NCBI RefSeq assembly: GCF_014490785.1
Contig: NZ_CP051488.1
Span: 4,092,001 to 4,156,000, forward strand
Source: Kosakonia sp. SMBL-WEM22
GTDB lineage: Bacteria; Pseudomonadota; Gammaproteobacteria; Enterobacterales; Enterobacteriaceae
Reading direction: 5' to 3'
Length of the DNA: 64,000 nucleotides
Both the position numbers and the translations under genes were made by a program. Of the stretch, positions 46,986 through 55,434 are shown piece by piece (within the stretch, counting starts at the first letter, position 1; each line of letters starts with the position of its first letter). The notes below the pieces were generated by a model, which was not told the origin of the DNA, did no database searches, and worked only from the letters and a program-made list of their open reading frames with translations.

Positions 46986-47293
46986 TTGCCGGATGGCGGC
47001 TGCGCCTTATCCGGCCTACAGCGGATTGTACCACGCCTGGCGTTGCCGGATGGCGGCTACGCCTTATCCGGCCTACAGCGGATTGCACCACACCTGGCGT
47101 TGCCGGATGGCGGCTGCGCCTTATCCGGCCTACAGCGGATTGCACCACGCCTGGCGTTGCAGGATGGCGGCTGCGCCTTATCCGGCCTACAGCGGATTGC
47201 ACCACGCCTGGCGTTGCAGGATGGCGGCTGCGCCTTATCCGGCCTACAACGGTTTTGATACGTAGGCCTGATAAGCGAAGCGCCATCAGGCAT
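46986..47293. repeat. BIME/REP array, five tandem 57-bp units plus an inverted REP
   Basis: Units begin at 46986, 47043, 47100, 47157 and 47214. Each has TTGCCGGATGGCGGCTGCGC, then the complementary arm CTTATCCGGCCTACA, and a spacer ending CACGCCTGGCG. The last unit changes to CAACGGTTTTGATACG and is closed by an inverted REP (TAGGCCTGATAAGCGAAGCG and CCATCAGGCA) at about 47263-47293. Such arrays form stem-loops that stabilise mRNA, bind IHF or DNA gyrase and stop transcription. Only single bases differ between copies. The period is divisible by three, which gives spurious open frames on both strands. Confidence 0.93.
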
Positions 47294-47301
47294 AAAAATC
47301 G

Positions 47302-48045
47302 CTATTTCCCTCCGGCCAGATCGATAAAGCTTCCTGTCACATAGGAGGCTTTATCACTTAACAGCCAGGCAATCGCCTGCGCGACTTCTTCCGGCTGCCC
47401 GCCGCGCTGCATCGGAATGGCACTGCTGACGCGATCGACGCGTCCCGGCTCGCCGCCGCTGGCATGCATCTCCGTATAGATAAATCCCGGACGCACACCG
47501 TTGACGCGGATGCCGCTTGCCGCCACCTCCAGCGACAGGCCGGTGGTTAACGTATCCACCGCCCCTTTTGACGCCGCATAATCAACATACTCCCCCGGCG
47601 AGCCAAGCCTTGCCGCGGCTGACGAGACATTCACAATCGCGCCGCCCTGCCCGCCATGCTGCGTCGACATGCGCTTTATCGCTTCGCGACAGCAGAGGAA
47701 ATAGCCTGTCACGTTAGTCGCCAGTACCTGATTGATGCGCGCCGCGCTCAGTGCCTCTACCCGGCTCTGCTGAAACAGAATGCCGGCGTTATTGACCAGT
47801 GCGGTCAGCGGCAGACCTTCCTGGTCAATGCGCGCAAACATCGCTTCAACCTGACTTTCATCACTGATGTCCGCCTGCACGGCAAATGCTCTGCCGCCCT
47901 CGGCCTGAATCTCTGCTACCACCTTCTCGGCGGCGTCGCGCTGACGGTGATAATTGACTGCCACGATGTAGCCCTCTTGCGCCAGTAACAGCGCGGTGGC
48001 GCGACCGATCCCCCGGCTTGCGCCACTTACTAAAGCTAAAGCCAT
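47302..48045 (-). CDS. ygfF: YgfF, short-chain dehydrogenase/reductase
   Basis: 247 residues, as in E. coli. Classical SDR motifs: cofactor loop SGASRGIGRA near the N-terminus, NNAG (ALVNNAGILF), the catalytic serine in IVNVSSAAARLGSPGEY, and YxxxK in VDYAASKGAVD. Residues after the second strand (NYHRQRDAAEK) suggest NADP preference. The substrate is unknown; E. coli YgfF is annotated as a possible glucose dehydrogenase-like oxidoreductase. GGGAGA lies upstream of the ATG. It follows gcvP on the same strand after a terminator, so it is probably separate from the gcv operon. Confidence 0.92.
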   Translation of the reverse strand: MALALVSGASRGIGRATALLLAQEGYIVAVNYHRQRDAAEKVVAEIQAEGGRAFAVQADISDESQVEAMFARIDQEGLPLTALVNNAGILFQQSRVEALSAARINQVLATNVTGYFLCCREAIKRMSTQHGGQGGAIVNVSSAAARLGSPGEYVDYAASKGAVDTLTTGLSLEVAASGIRVNGVRPGFIYTEMHASGGEPGRVDRVSSAIPMQRGGQPEEVAQAIAWLLSDKASYVTGSFIDLAGGK

Positions 48046-48060
48046 GATGTTCTCCCAAAG

Positions 48061-48088
48061 TAAAAGGGCGCCGAAGCGCCCTTAAAAG
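48061..48088 (-). terminator. Terminator at the end of the gcvTHP operon
   Basis: On the minus strand AAGGGCGC and GCGCCCTT pair around a TTCG tetraloop-like loop, with TTTACTTT after it, 18 bases beyond the gcvP stop and before ygfF. Confidence 0.8.
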
Positions 48089-48105
48089 ATAGTAGAATCA
48101 AGCGA

Positions 48106-50979
48106 TTATTGGTATTCACTCATCGGTACGCAGGAGCAAAAGAGATTGCGGTCGCCATAGACGTCATCGAGGCGCTTCACGGTCGGCCAGTATTTGTTGA
48201 CCGCGCCCGCCGGGAAGACCGCCAGCTCGCGGCTGTAAGCGTGGTTCCACTCGCTCACCAGTTCATGCTGCGTGTGCGGCGCATTGACTAGCGGGTTATC
48301 CTCCAGCGTCCACTCGCCCTGTTTCACACGCTCGATCTCAGCACGGATCGCCAGCATTGCGTCGATAAAGCGATCCAGCTCGGCTTTGCTTTCAGACTCC
48401 GTCGGCTCAACCATCAGCGTGCCGGCAACCGGGAAGGACATGGTCGGCGCGTGGAATCCATAGTCGATCAGGCGCTTGGCGATATCCAGCTCGCTGATGC
48501 CGGTCGCCTCTTTCAGGGGGCGAATATCGAGGATGCACTCATGCGCCACGCGTCCATCACGACCGGTGTAGAGCACCGGGAAAGCCTCTTTCAGGCGGCT
48601 GGCAATATAGTTGGCATTAAGGATCGCCACCTGGCTCGCCTTCTTCAGCCCCTCGGCACCCATCATGCGGATATACATCCAGCTGATCGGCAGGATCGAC
48701 GCGCTGCCAAACGGTGCGGCGGAAACCGCGCCCTGCCGCGTCAGCATGCCTTCAATTTGCACCACGCTATGGCCCGGAACAAACGGTGCCAGATGCGTTT
48801 TGACGCCAATCGGCCCCATACCCGGGCCGCCGCCGCCGTGCGGTATACAGAAAGTTTTATGCAGATTGAGGTGCGATACATCCGCGCCGATAAAGCCCGG
48901 CGAGGTGATGCCGACCTGCGCGTTCATGTTCGCGCCATCAAGGTAAACCTGGCCACCAAACTGATGCACCACTTCGCACACTTCGCGGATGGTCTCTTCA
49001 TAGACGCCGTGCGTCGACGGGTAGGTGACCATAATGCAGGAGAGGTTGTCGCCCGCCAGCTCCGCTTTCGCGCGCAGATCGGCCAGATCGATATTGCCAT
49101 TCTTATCGCAGGCCACGACCACTACCTGCATGCCAGCCATTTGCGCTGAAGCCGGGTTGGTGCCGTGGGCAGAGCTTGGGATAAGGCAGATATCGCGATG
49201 CCCCTCATTGCGGCTTTCGTGATAGTGGCGGATCGCCAGCAGACCAGCATATTCCCCCTGCGCGCCGGAGTTCGGCTGCATACAGAGCGCATCGTAACCG
49301 GTCAGTTTCACCAGCCAGTCGGAGAGCTGCGCGATCATCTGGTGATAACCTTCCGCCTGCTCCGGCGGGCAGAACGGGTGCAGTTCCGCAAACTCCGGCC
49401 AGGTGATCGGGATCATCTCTGCTGCGGCGTTAAGCTTCATGGTGCAGGATCCGAGCGGGATCATCGCCTGATTGAGCGCCAGATCTTTACGCTCCAGCGA
49501 GTGCATATAGCGCATCATCTCGGTTTCGCTATGGTAGCGATTGAACACCGGGTGGCTGAGGATCGCATCGTCGCGCACCATCTCAGCAGGCAGAGAGCGG
49601 CTGTCGAGAGCAACCTCTTTATCCAGCGCGTCGATCTCCAGACCGTGCGCGTCGCCGAGCAGAACGCTAAACAGCGCCAGCACATCGTCGCGGGTGGTGG
49701 TTTCATCCAGCGTAATGCCGACGGCGTTGAGAATGTCGCTACGCAGGTTGATCTCATGAGCTTCCGCACGCGCCAGCACTCCGGCTTTATCCGCCACTTC
49801 AACGCAGAGCGTGTCGAAGTAGTGCGCATGACGCAGTTTCAGGCCGCCGCGCTGCAGACCCGCGGCAAGAATGTCGGTCAGGCGATGGATACGTCCGGCA
49901 ATACGTTTCAACCCCTGCGGGCCGTGGAACACCGCATAGAGACTGGCGATATTGGCCAGCAGCACCTGCGAGGTACAAATATTGGAGTTGGCTTTCTCGC
50001 GGCGAATATGCTGCTCGCGGGTCTGCATCGCCATGCGCAGCGCCGTGTTACCGGACGCGTCTTTAGAGACGCCGATAATGCGCCCCGGCATGGAGCGTTT
50101 GAATTCGTCTTTCGCGGCGAAGAAGGCGGCATGCGGGCCGCCGTAGCCCATCGGCACGCCGAAGCGCTGCGCGGAGCCGAAAACAATGTCGGCACCCTGT
50201 TTGCCCGGCGCGGTCAGGTGTACCAGCGCCATCAGATCGGCGGCAACACTGACCACGATTTTGCGTGATTTTAACTCGGCAATCAGCGCGCTGTAGTTGT
50301 GCACTTCGCCGGTGGTACCCACCTGCTGAAGCAGCACGCCAAAAAGATCCTGGTGATCGAGCGCTTTCTCCGCCTCATCAACAATCACCTCAAAGCCGAA
50401 GGTTTCCGCACGGGTGCGCACCACGTCCAGCGTTTGCGGATGAACATCGGCGGCGACGAAGAAGCGGTTTGCGCCTTTCAGTTTGCTGACGCGTTTTGCC
50501 ATCGCCATCGCTTCGGCGGCGGCAGTCGCTTCATCCAGCAGCGAGGCGGAGGCGATATCCAGCCCGGTCAGATCAAGGGTCACCTGCTGGAAATTGAGCA
50601 GGGATTCAAGACGCCCCTGCGACACTTCCGGTTGATAGGGGGTATAAGCGGTGTACCAGCCTGGGTTCTCCAGCATGTTACGCAGGATCACCGGCGGTAG
50701 CTCCACGGCGGTGTAACCCATGCCAATATAAGACTTAAAGCGCTTGTTACGGCGGGCCAGGTTTTTCAGTTCGGCGAGCGCGGCATATTCAGTGGTGGAC
50801 TCCCCCACCTGCGGCGGTGCATTGAGCTGAATATCTTTCGGTACGATCTGCCCAATCAGGGCATCGAGCGATTCTGCGCCAACGCTGTTCAGCATCTCCT
50901 GCTGTTGCGTGGTGTCCGGGCCGATATGCCTGCCGATAAACGCGGCGTGATGTTCAAGCTGGCTTAAAGTCTGAGTCAT
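48106..50979 (-). CDS. gcvP: Glycine decarboxylase P-protein
   Basis: 957 residues, the full enterobacterial length. It joins two PLP-fold halves; the active lysine lies in LNLHKTFCIPHGGGGPGMGP in the second half, with the glycine-rich loop following. It removes CO2 from glycine and passes the aminomethyl group to the lipoyl arm of GcvH; THF-linked one-carbon units are the product of the whole system. Last gene of gcvTHP. Between gcvH and gcvP is a REP pair of about 75 bases, which probably lowers or uncouples gcvP expression. Confidence 0.97.
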   Translation of the reverse strand: MTQTLSQLEHHAAFIGRHIGPDTTQQQEMLNSVGAESLDALIGQIVPKDIQLNAPPQVGESTTEYAALAELKNLARRNKRFKSYIGMGYTAVELPPVILRNMLENPGWYTAYTPYQPEVSQGRLESLLNFQQVTLDLTGLDIASASLLDEATAAAEAMAMAKRVSKLKGANRFFVAADVHPQTLDVVRTRAETFGFEVIVDEAEKALDHQDLFGVLLQQVGTTGEVHNYSALIAELKSRKIVVSVAADLMALVHLTAPGKQGADIVFGSAQRFGVPMGYGGPHAAFFAAKDEFKRSMPGRIIGVSKDASGNTALRMAMQTREQHIRREKANSNICTSQVLLANIASLYAVFHGPQGLKRIAGRIHRLTDILAAGLQRGGLKLRHAHYFDTLCVEVADKAGVLARAEAHEINLRSDILNAVGITLDETTTRDDVLALFSVLLGDAHGLEIDALDKEVALDSRSLPAEMVRDDAILSHPVFNRYHSETEMMRYMHSLERKDLALNQAMIPLGSCTMKLNAAAEMIPITWPEFAELHPFCPPEQAEGYHQMIAQLSDWLVKLTGYDALCMQPNSGAQGEYAGLLAIRHYHESRNEGHRDICLIPSSAHGTNPASAQMAGMQVVVVACDKNGNIDLADLRAKAELAGDNLSCIMVTYPSTHGVYEETIREVCEVVHQFGGQVYLDGANMNAQVGITSPGFIGADVSHLNLHKTFCIPHGGGGPGMGPIGVKTHLAPFVPGHSVVQIEGMLTRQGAVSAAPFGSASILPISWMYIRMMGAEGLKKASQVAILNANYIASRLKEAFPVLYTGRDGRVAHECILDIRPLKEATGISELDIAKRLIDYGFHAPTMSFPVAGTLMVEPTESESKAELDRFIDAMLAIRAEIERVKQGEWTLEDNPLVNAPHTQHELVSEWNHAYSRELAVFPAGAVNKYWPTVKRLDDVYGDRNLFCSCVPMSEYQ

Positions 50980-51030
50980 GAGCGAGGGTTCCTGAAACGT
51001 GCGGTAATAGATAAAACGAAGGACTGGCTT

Positions 51031-51105
51031 GCCGGGAAGCGCGACGCTTCACCGGCCTGTTGATAGACGTCGATGCTGGCCGGAGACGCGTCGCGCCATC
51101 CGGCA
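51031..51105. repeat. REP/BIME pair between gcvH and gcvP
   Basis: Two inverted REP units (GCCGGGAAGCGCGACGCTTC and CGGAGACGCGTCGCGCCATC plus CGGC) face each other around GTTGATAGACGTCGATGCT. They are the Y/Z type stem-loops of enterobacteria, here within an operon, where they can protect the upstream mRNA. Confidence 0.82.
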
Positions 51106-51110
51106 CACCC

Positions 51111-51500
51111 TTATTCGTCTTCTAACAGCGCGCTATAGCCGGTTGCGTCTAACAGCGCTTCAACTTCCGCCTCATCGTTAGCCTTGATTTTGAAGATCCA
51201 GCCTTCGCCATAGGGCGCGCTGTTCACCAGCTCCGGCGAATCATTCAGGCTGTCGTTAACCGCAACGATTTCACCGCCAATTGGCGCATAAATATCGGAT
51301 GCTGCTTTTACCGACTCCGCCACGGCGCAGTCGTCGCCAGCGCTAACGGTGGTGCCAACGTCCGGCAGGTCAACAAACACCATATCGCCCAGCAGCTCTT
51401 GCGCATGCTCGGTGATACCGACGGTGTAGCTGCCGTCCGCTTCTTTACGCAGCCACTCGTGTTCTTTGCTGTATTTCAGATCGCCTGGTACATTGCTCAT
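51111..51500 (-). CDS. gcvH: Glycine cleavage H-protein, lipoyl carrier
   Basis: 129 residues, the normal length. The lipoylated lysine is in ESVKAASDIYAPIGGEIVAV, and the N-terminal strand KYSKEHEWLRKEADGSYTVG and C-terminal GEGWIFKIKAN are typical. It carries the aminomethyl group between P-, T- and L-proteins. The order gcvT-gcvH-gcvP is that of E. coli, with 24 bases to gcvT, and GGAGA upstream of the ATG. Confidence 0.97.
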   Translation of the reverse strand: MSNVPGDLKYSKEHEWLRKEADGSYTVGITEHAQELLGDMVFVDLPDVGTTVSAGDDCAVAESVKAASDIYAPIGGEIVAVNDSLNDSPELVNSAPYGEGWIFKIKANDEAEVEALLDATGYSALLEDE

Positions 51501-51524
51501 TGTTTTCTCTCCAGAAAAATAACG

Positions 51525-52619
51525 TTACGCGACCGCTTTACCGGCGCGCACAAAAACAGGTTTGATCACTTTGACCGGCATCTCGCGGTTGCGGATCTGC
51601 ACCACGGCGGTCTCGCCGATCCCTGCCGGAACGCGGGCCAGCGCGATGCTGTAGCCAAGCGTCGGCGAGAAGGTGCCGCTGGTGATCATCCCTTTCTGCA
51701 CGTTGCCTTGCGCATCGGTGAAGTGCACCGGCAGTTCATTACGCAGCACACCTTTCTCGGTCATCACCAGGCCGACCAGCTGCTCGGTGCCTTTTTCGCG
51801 CTGCTGCTCAAGCACATCACGTCCGATAAAGTCGCGATCCTGCGGCTCCCAGGCGATGGTCCAGCCCATATTGGCCGCCAGTGGCGAGACGCCTTCATCC
51901 ATCTCCTGCCCGTAGAGGTTCATGCCCGCTTCCAGGCGCAGCGTGTCACGCGCGCCCAGTCCGCAGGGTTTTACGCCGGCGTTAAGTAAGCCTTGCCAGA
52001 AGTCGGCGGCTTTTTCATTCGGCAGGGCAATCTCGTACCCGGCTTCACCGGTGTAACCGGTGGTGGCGATAAAGAGATCGCCCGCTTCCACGCCGAAGAA
52101 GGGTTTCATGCCAGAGACCGCTTCGCGCTGCGCGTCGGTAAACAGGCTGGCGGCTCTCTCCTGCGCATGCGGACCCTGCACCGCGATAAGCGAGAGATCG
52201 TCGCGCACGGTGATATCGATGGCATAAGGTTCGGCGTGTTGGGAAATCCAGGAGAGGTCTTTTTCGCGGGTGGCGGAGTTTACAACGAGGCGGAAGAACT
52301 CTTCGGTGAAGTAGTAGACGATCAAATCATCAATCACGCCGCCCGAGGCATTCAGCATACCGCTGTAGAGCGCTTTACCGGGTTTGGTTAACTTCGCGAC
52401 ATCGTTTGCCAGCAGATAACGCAGAAATTCACGGGTCCGGCTGCCTTTCAGGTCAACGATGGTCATGTGTGAAACATCAAACATGCCGGCATCGCTGCGC
52501 ACTGCGTGGTGCTCATCAAGCTGTGAGCCATAATGCAGCGGCATCATCCAGCCGTGGAAGTCGACCATGCGAGCGCCGCATTGGGTATGTTGTTCAAATA
52601 AAGGGGTCTGCTGAGCCAT
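51525..52619 (-). CDS. gcvT: Glycine cleavage T-protein, aminomethyltransferase
   Basis: 364 residues starting MAQQTPLFEQHTQCGARMVD. The folate-binding region includes the essential aspartate in MFDVSHMTIVDLKG, and the GYTGEAGYEIALPN and LGARDTLRLEAGMNLYGQEMDE segments are family signatures. It releases ammonia and forms methylene-THF from the H-protein arm. First gene of the operon; a 423-base regulatory region lies upstream with a PurR-like box. Confidence 0.97.
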   Translation of the reverse strand: MAQQTPLFEQHTQCGARMVDFHGWMMPLHYGSQLDEHHAVRSDAGMFDVSHMTIVDLKGSRTREFLRYLLANDVAKLTKPGKALYSGMLNASGGVIDDLIVYYFTEEFFRLVVNSATREKDLSWISQHAEPYAIDITVRDDLSLIAVQGPHAQERAASLFTDAQREAVSGMKPFFGVEAGDLFIATTGYTGEAGYEIALPNEKAADFWQGLLNAGVKPCGLGARDTLRLEAGMNLYGQEMDEGVSPLAANMGWTIAWEPQDRDFIGRDVLEQQREKGTEQLVGLVMTEKGVLRNELPVHFTDAQGNVQKGMITSGTFSPTLGYSIALARVPAGIGETAVVQIRNREMPVKVIKPVFVRAGKAVA

Positions 52620-53003
52620 CTTTTCCTCATCGAATACGCTGAGCTATCACGTTTTTCGCAGCGCCTTTCCGGCGGCAAAAAAGCGTGTCGATGCCCTGTT
52701 ACAGGCGGTGACGCAAACGTTCTCTTTGGCCTGAACTTATCACCGAAAGGTGCGCTTAACCATAAGGAAAAACCGGTCATCACATTAGCTTATGACCAAA
52801 ATGCCCTGAGATAACCGCAGTGGAATATAGCGAAAAATCCCCACAATACGCCGATAAGAGGCCAGTTATGCGTGCTTATCGGGCAGGTAATTAGCATTTA
52901 CTGCCAGCAAGAAGCAAAAAACCGCGCAAGCCAAAATTAACGACATGAGAAAAACTAATCTGATAATCGGGGTGAAATTAGAATATTTCAAATGAGAGAG
53001 GAG
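52620..53003 (-). promoter_or_regulatory. Control region of the gcvTHP operon
   Basis: A gene-free stretch of nearly 400 bases upstream of gcvT, more AT-rich than the flanks. In E. coli this region binds GcvA, Lrp, PurR and CRP. Apart from a PurR-like box (52711-52726) I could not place GcvA or Lrp sites by eye. There is no sign of a glycine riboswitch: no tandem aptamer-like folds with conserved GGA-rich cores. Confidence 0.6.
52711..52726. promoter_or_regulatory. PurR-like operator upstream of gcvT
   Basis: ACGCAAACGTTCTCTT matches the left half and centre of the PurR consensus ACGCAAACGTTTTCGT and lies about 92 bases upstream of the gcvT start, in agreement with PurR control of gcvTHP known in E. 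coli. Confidence 0.65.
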
Positions 53004-53031
53004 CTTCCCTTCCCGGGACCGGGAAGGGAAA
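53004..53031 (-). terminator. Stem-loop upstream of the gcv control region, downstream of ubiI
   Basis: CTTTCCCTTCCCGG and CCGGGAAGGGAAG form a near-perfect 13-base stem, 12 bases after the ubiI stop. There is no long T run, so it may work mainly as an mRNA-protecting hairpin. Confidence 0.6.
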
Positions 53032-53042
53032 GTGTGATGCAG

Positions 53043-54245
53043 TTAACGTAACCACTCCGGCAGATCGTTAAGGCCTAAAGCCTGGCGCAATAACTGTGGT
53101 TTAACGCCGGGAAGCGTATCCGCCAGTTTCAAACCGATATCGCGCAGCAGCTTTTTCGCCGGATTAGAACCAGCAAACAGTTCGCGAAAGCCCTGCATAC
53201 TCGCCAGCATCATCGCGGCGCTGTGTTTACGGCTGCGCTCGTAACGGCGCAGATAAAGGTGTTGACCGATATCTTTACCGTCGCGGCTTAAACGGCGCAG
53301 CTCAGCAATCAGCTCAGCCACATCCATAAATCCGAGGTTAACGCCCTGGCCGGCTAAAGGATGGATGGTATGTGCCGCATCGCCCACCAGCGCTAACCGA
53401 TGCCCGGCAAACTGCCGCGCATAGCGCCCGGTTAACGGGTAAGTGTGGCGTTCGCTCTCAAGCTCGCACAGACCAAGGCGGTTATCGAAGGCCACGGTCA
53501 GCGCCTGGTTGAACGCCTCCGCGCTGCTCTCCTGCATCGCCTTCGCCTGCTCCGGCGGCAACGACCAGACGATCGAGCATAAATGCGGATCGTTCAGCGG
53601 CAGAAACGCGAGGATGCCATCATTATGGAAAACCTGGCGCGCGACAGCCTGGTGCGGCTCGGCGGTGCGGATCGTCGCCACCAGCGCGTGATGGTGATAA
53701 TCCCAGTAGGTGAGCGGAATATCCGCACGGTTGCGCAGCCACGAGTTAGCGCCGTCGGCACCAACGACCAGACGCGCCGTCAGCATGGTGCCCTCTTTCA
53801 GGGTCAGGAACGCTTCGTTCTCACCCCACGCAACCTGCTGTAACTCCGCTGGCGCAATCAGGGTGACATCTTTGCACTGCTGCGCCTGATCCCACAGCGC
53901 CTGGTGAATGCGCGTGTTCTCAATGATGTAACCCAGATGGCTGTAACCCATACTCAGATCATCAAAAGAGATGCGCCCGAAGCTGTCTTTCTCCCACACT
54001 TCCATGCCGTGATAGCAGCCGACCGGCCCGGCAACAATGCCCGACCAGACGCCGAGATAGGTGAGCAATTTTTCACTGGCGGCGTTAATCGCCGAGACGC
54101 GAAGCGCCGGAGGGGCATCCGCAGCCTGCGGCTCGGGAACCGACTGCTCCAGCACCGCCACGCGCAGCCCGCTCCCTTGCAGGCCGCAGGCTAATGCCAG
54201 CCCCACCATGCCGCCGCCGACAATCGCAACATCAACACTCTGCAC
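53043..54245 (-). CDS. ubiI: Ubiquinone C5-hydroxylase UbiI (VisC)
   Basis: 400 residues from a GTG at 54245 (VQSVDVAIVGGGMVGLALAC), matching the start of E. coli UbiI; the frame is open to 54299, but the extra part overlaps ubiH. FAD motifs: GGGMVGLALACGL at the N-terminus, the DG motif (VVGADGANSWLRNRA), and the GD motif (LALVGDAAHTIHPLAGQGVN). It hydroxylates C5 of the ubiquinone ring in aerobic growth as part of the soluble Ubi complex. Its start is 10 bases from the ubiH stop, and ubiH and ubiI share the fold and common ancestry. Confidence 0.96.
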   Translation of the reverse strand: MQSVDVAIVGGGMVGLALACGLQGSGLRVAVLEQSVPEPQAADAPPALRVSAINAASEKLLTYLGVWSGIVAGPVGCYHGMEVWEKDSFGRISFDDLSMGYSHLGYIIENTRIHQALWDQAQQCKDVTLIAPAELQQVAWGENEAFLTLKEGTMLTARLVVGADGANSWLRNRADIPLTYWDYHHHALVATIRTAEPHQAVARQVFHNDGILAFLPLNDPHLCSIVWSLPPEQAKAMQESSAEAFNQALTVAFDNRLGLCELESERHTYPLTGRYARQFAGHRLALVGDAAHTIHPLAGQGVNLGFMDVAELIAELRRLSRDGKDIGQHLYLRRYERSRKHSAAMMLASMQGFRELFAGSNPAKKLLRDIGLKLADTLPGVKPQLLRQALGLNDLPEWLR

Positions 54246-54255
54246 TCTTAGCTCC

Positions 54256-55434
54256 TTAACGGGCGACCCAACCGAGGGTTCGTTGCGCCAGCGCATCACG
54301 CGCCGGGGTAAATAGTTCCATCGCCATCAACCCGAGGTTGCGCCCAACAACGAGCGGCGCCCAGCGGTTGGCGAAGAGATGCACCAGCCCATCCGTCACG
54401 CCGATGGTGGCAGCTTTATCTGCCTGCCGACGCTGGTTATAACGCAGCAACAGCGGGTAGCTTCCCACATCACTCTGTTCGATAAAGGCCTGCGAGAGGG
54501 TTTCCGCCAGTGTCATCACATCGCGCATGCCAAGGTTGAAGCCCTGCCCGGCAATGGGATGCAGCGTCTGCGCGGCGTTACCGACCAGCACGCCACGATG
54601 GGAGACAGATGAACTGGCGGTGGAGAGCGCCAGCGGGTAGACGCTGCGCTTCCCGGCATGCAGGATGCGGCCAAGCCGCCAGCCGAAAGCTTTTTGCAAC
54701 TCCTCGCAAAACTGTTCGTCTGACCAGCTCGCCACCTGCTGCTGTTTTTCACGCGGGTGACACCACACCAGTGAGCAGCGCCCCTGCGACATCGGCAGCA
54801 TCGCCAGCGGGCCATGTTCAGTAAAGCGCTCAAACGCGCGTCCCTGATGGGCAACGGAGGTGGTGACATTGGCAATCACCGCCGCCTGATCGTAAGACGA
54901 CTGCTGCCAGTCGATATTGAGCTGCCCGGCAATCGATGAGCGCGAGCCGTCTGCTGCTACCAGCAGTTCGCCGGTGAGTTGCTTACCGCTCTGTAGCGTC
55001 ACCGTCACCTGCTCCTGGCTACGGGTAAAGTGGTCGACGCGATCCGGGCAGTGCAGCGTGACACCCGGCGCGTTTTGCAGCCGCCTGAAGAGCCGCTGCC
55101 CGACATCGTGCAGCTCAACCACCTGGCCTAACGCATCCAGCCGGTACTCTTCCGCCGTCAGCGTTACGAAACCAGCATGCCCGCGATCGCTGACGTGTAC
55201 GGTTGAAATAGGCGTTGCGCAGGAAGCGAGCGACTGCCAGACACCAATGTGCGCCAGCTGCTGGCAGGTGCCGGCCGCCAGCGCGATCGCACGCGCGTCA
55301 AAACCGGGGTGATCCTGCGCGCCGGGCGCGTTCGCTTCCACCAGATGAACGGCAAGTTTGCCCTGCGTCAGATGTGAAATCGCCAGCGCAAGGGTTGCGC
55401 CAGCCATGCCGCCGCCAACGATGATCACGCTCAT
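54256..55434 (-). CDS. ubiH: Ubiquinone C4-hydroxylase UbiH
   Basis: 392 residues starting MSVIIVGGGMAGATLALAIS. FAD motifs as in ubiI: the GxGxxG loop at the N-terminus, DG motif LLVAADGSRSSIAGQL and GD motif VLVGNAAQTLHPIAGQGFN. In this protein the GD motif reads GNAAQ, as in E. coli UbiH. It hydroxylates the C4 position in aerobic ubiquinone synthesis. Its start overlaps the pepP stop by 4 bases (ATGA). Confidence 0.96.
   Translation of the reverse strand: MSVIIVGGGMAGATLALAISHLTQGKLAVHLVEANAPGAQDHPGFDARAIALAAGTCQQLAHIGVWQSLASCATPISTVHVSDRGHAGFVTLTAEEYRLDALGQVVELHDVGQRLFRRLQNAPGVTLHCPDRVDHFTRSQEQVTVTLQSGKQLTGELLVAADGSRSSIAGQLNIDWQQSSYDQAAVIANVTTSVAHQGRAFERFTEHGPLAMLPMSQGRCSLVWCHPREKQQQVASWSDEQFCEELQKAFGWRLGRILHAGKRSVYPLALSTASSSVSHRGVLVGNAAQTLHPIAGQGFNLGMRDVMTLAETLSQAFIEQSDVGSYPLLLRYNQRRQADKAATIGVTDGLVHLFANRWAPLVVGRNLGLMAMELFTPARDALAQRTLGWVAR

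Noticed and set aside
46846..47293. Open frames of 78-146 codons on both strands across the repeat array
   Set aside because: They come from a 57-base repeat whose period is divisible by three. No ribosome sites or start contexts are convincing, and the DNA has the REP/BIME form.
52620..53003. Glycine riboswitch upstream of gcvT
   Set aside because: I see no tandem aptamer-like folds with the conserved core, and enterobacterial gcvTHP is known to be controlled by GcvA, Lrp and PurR.
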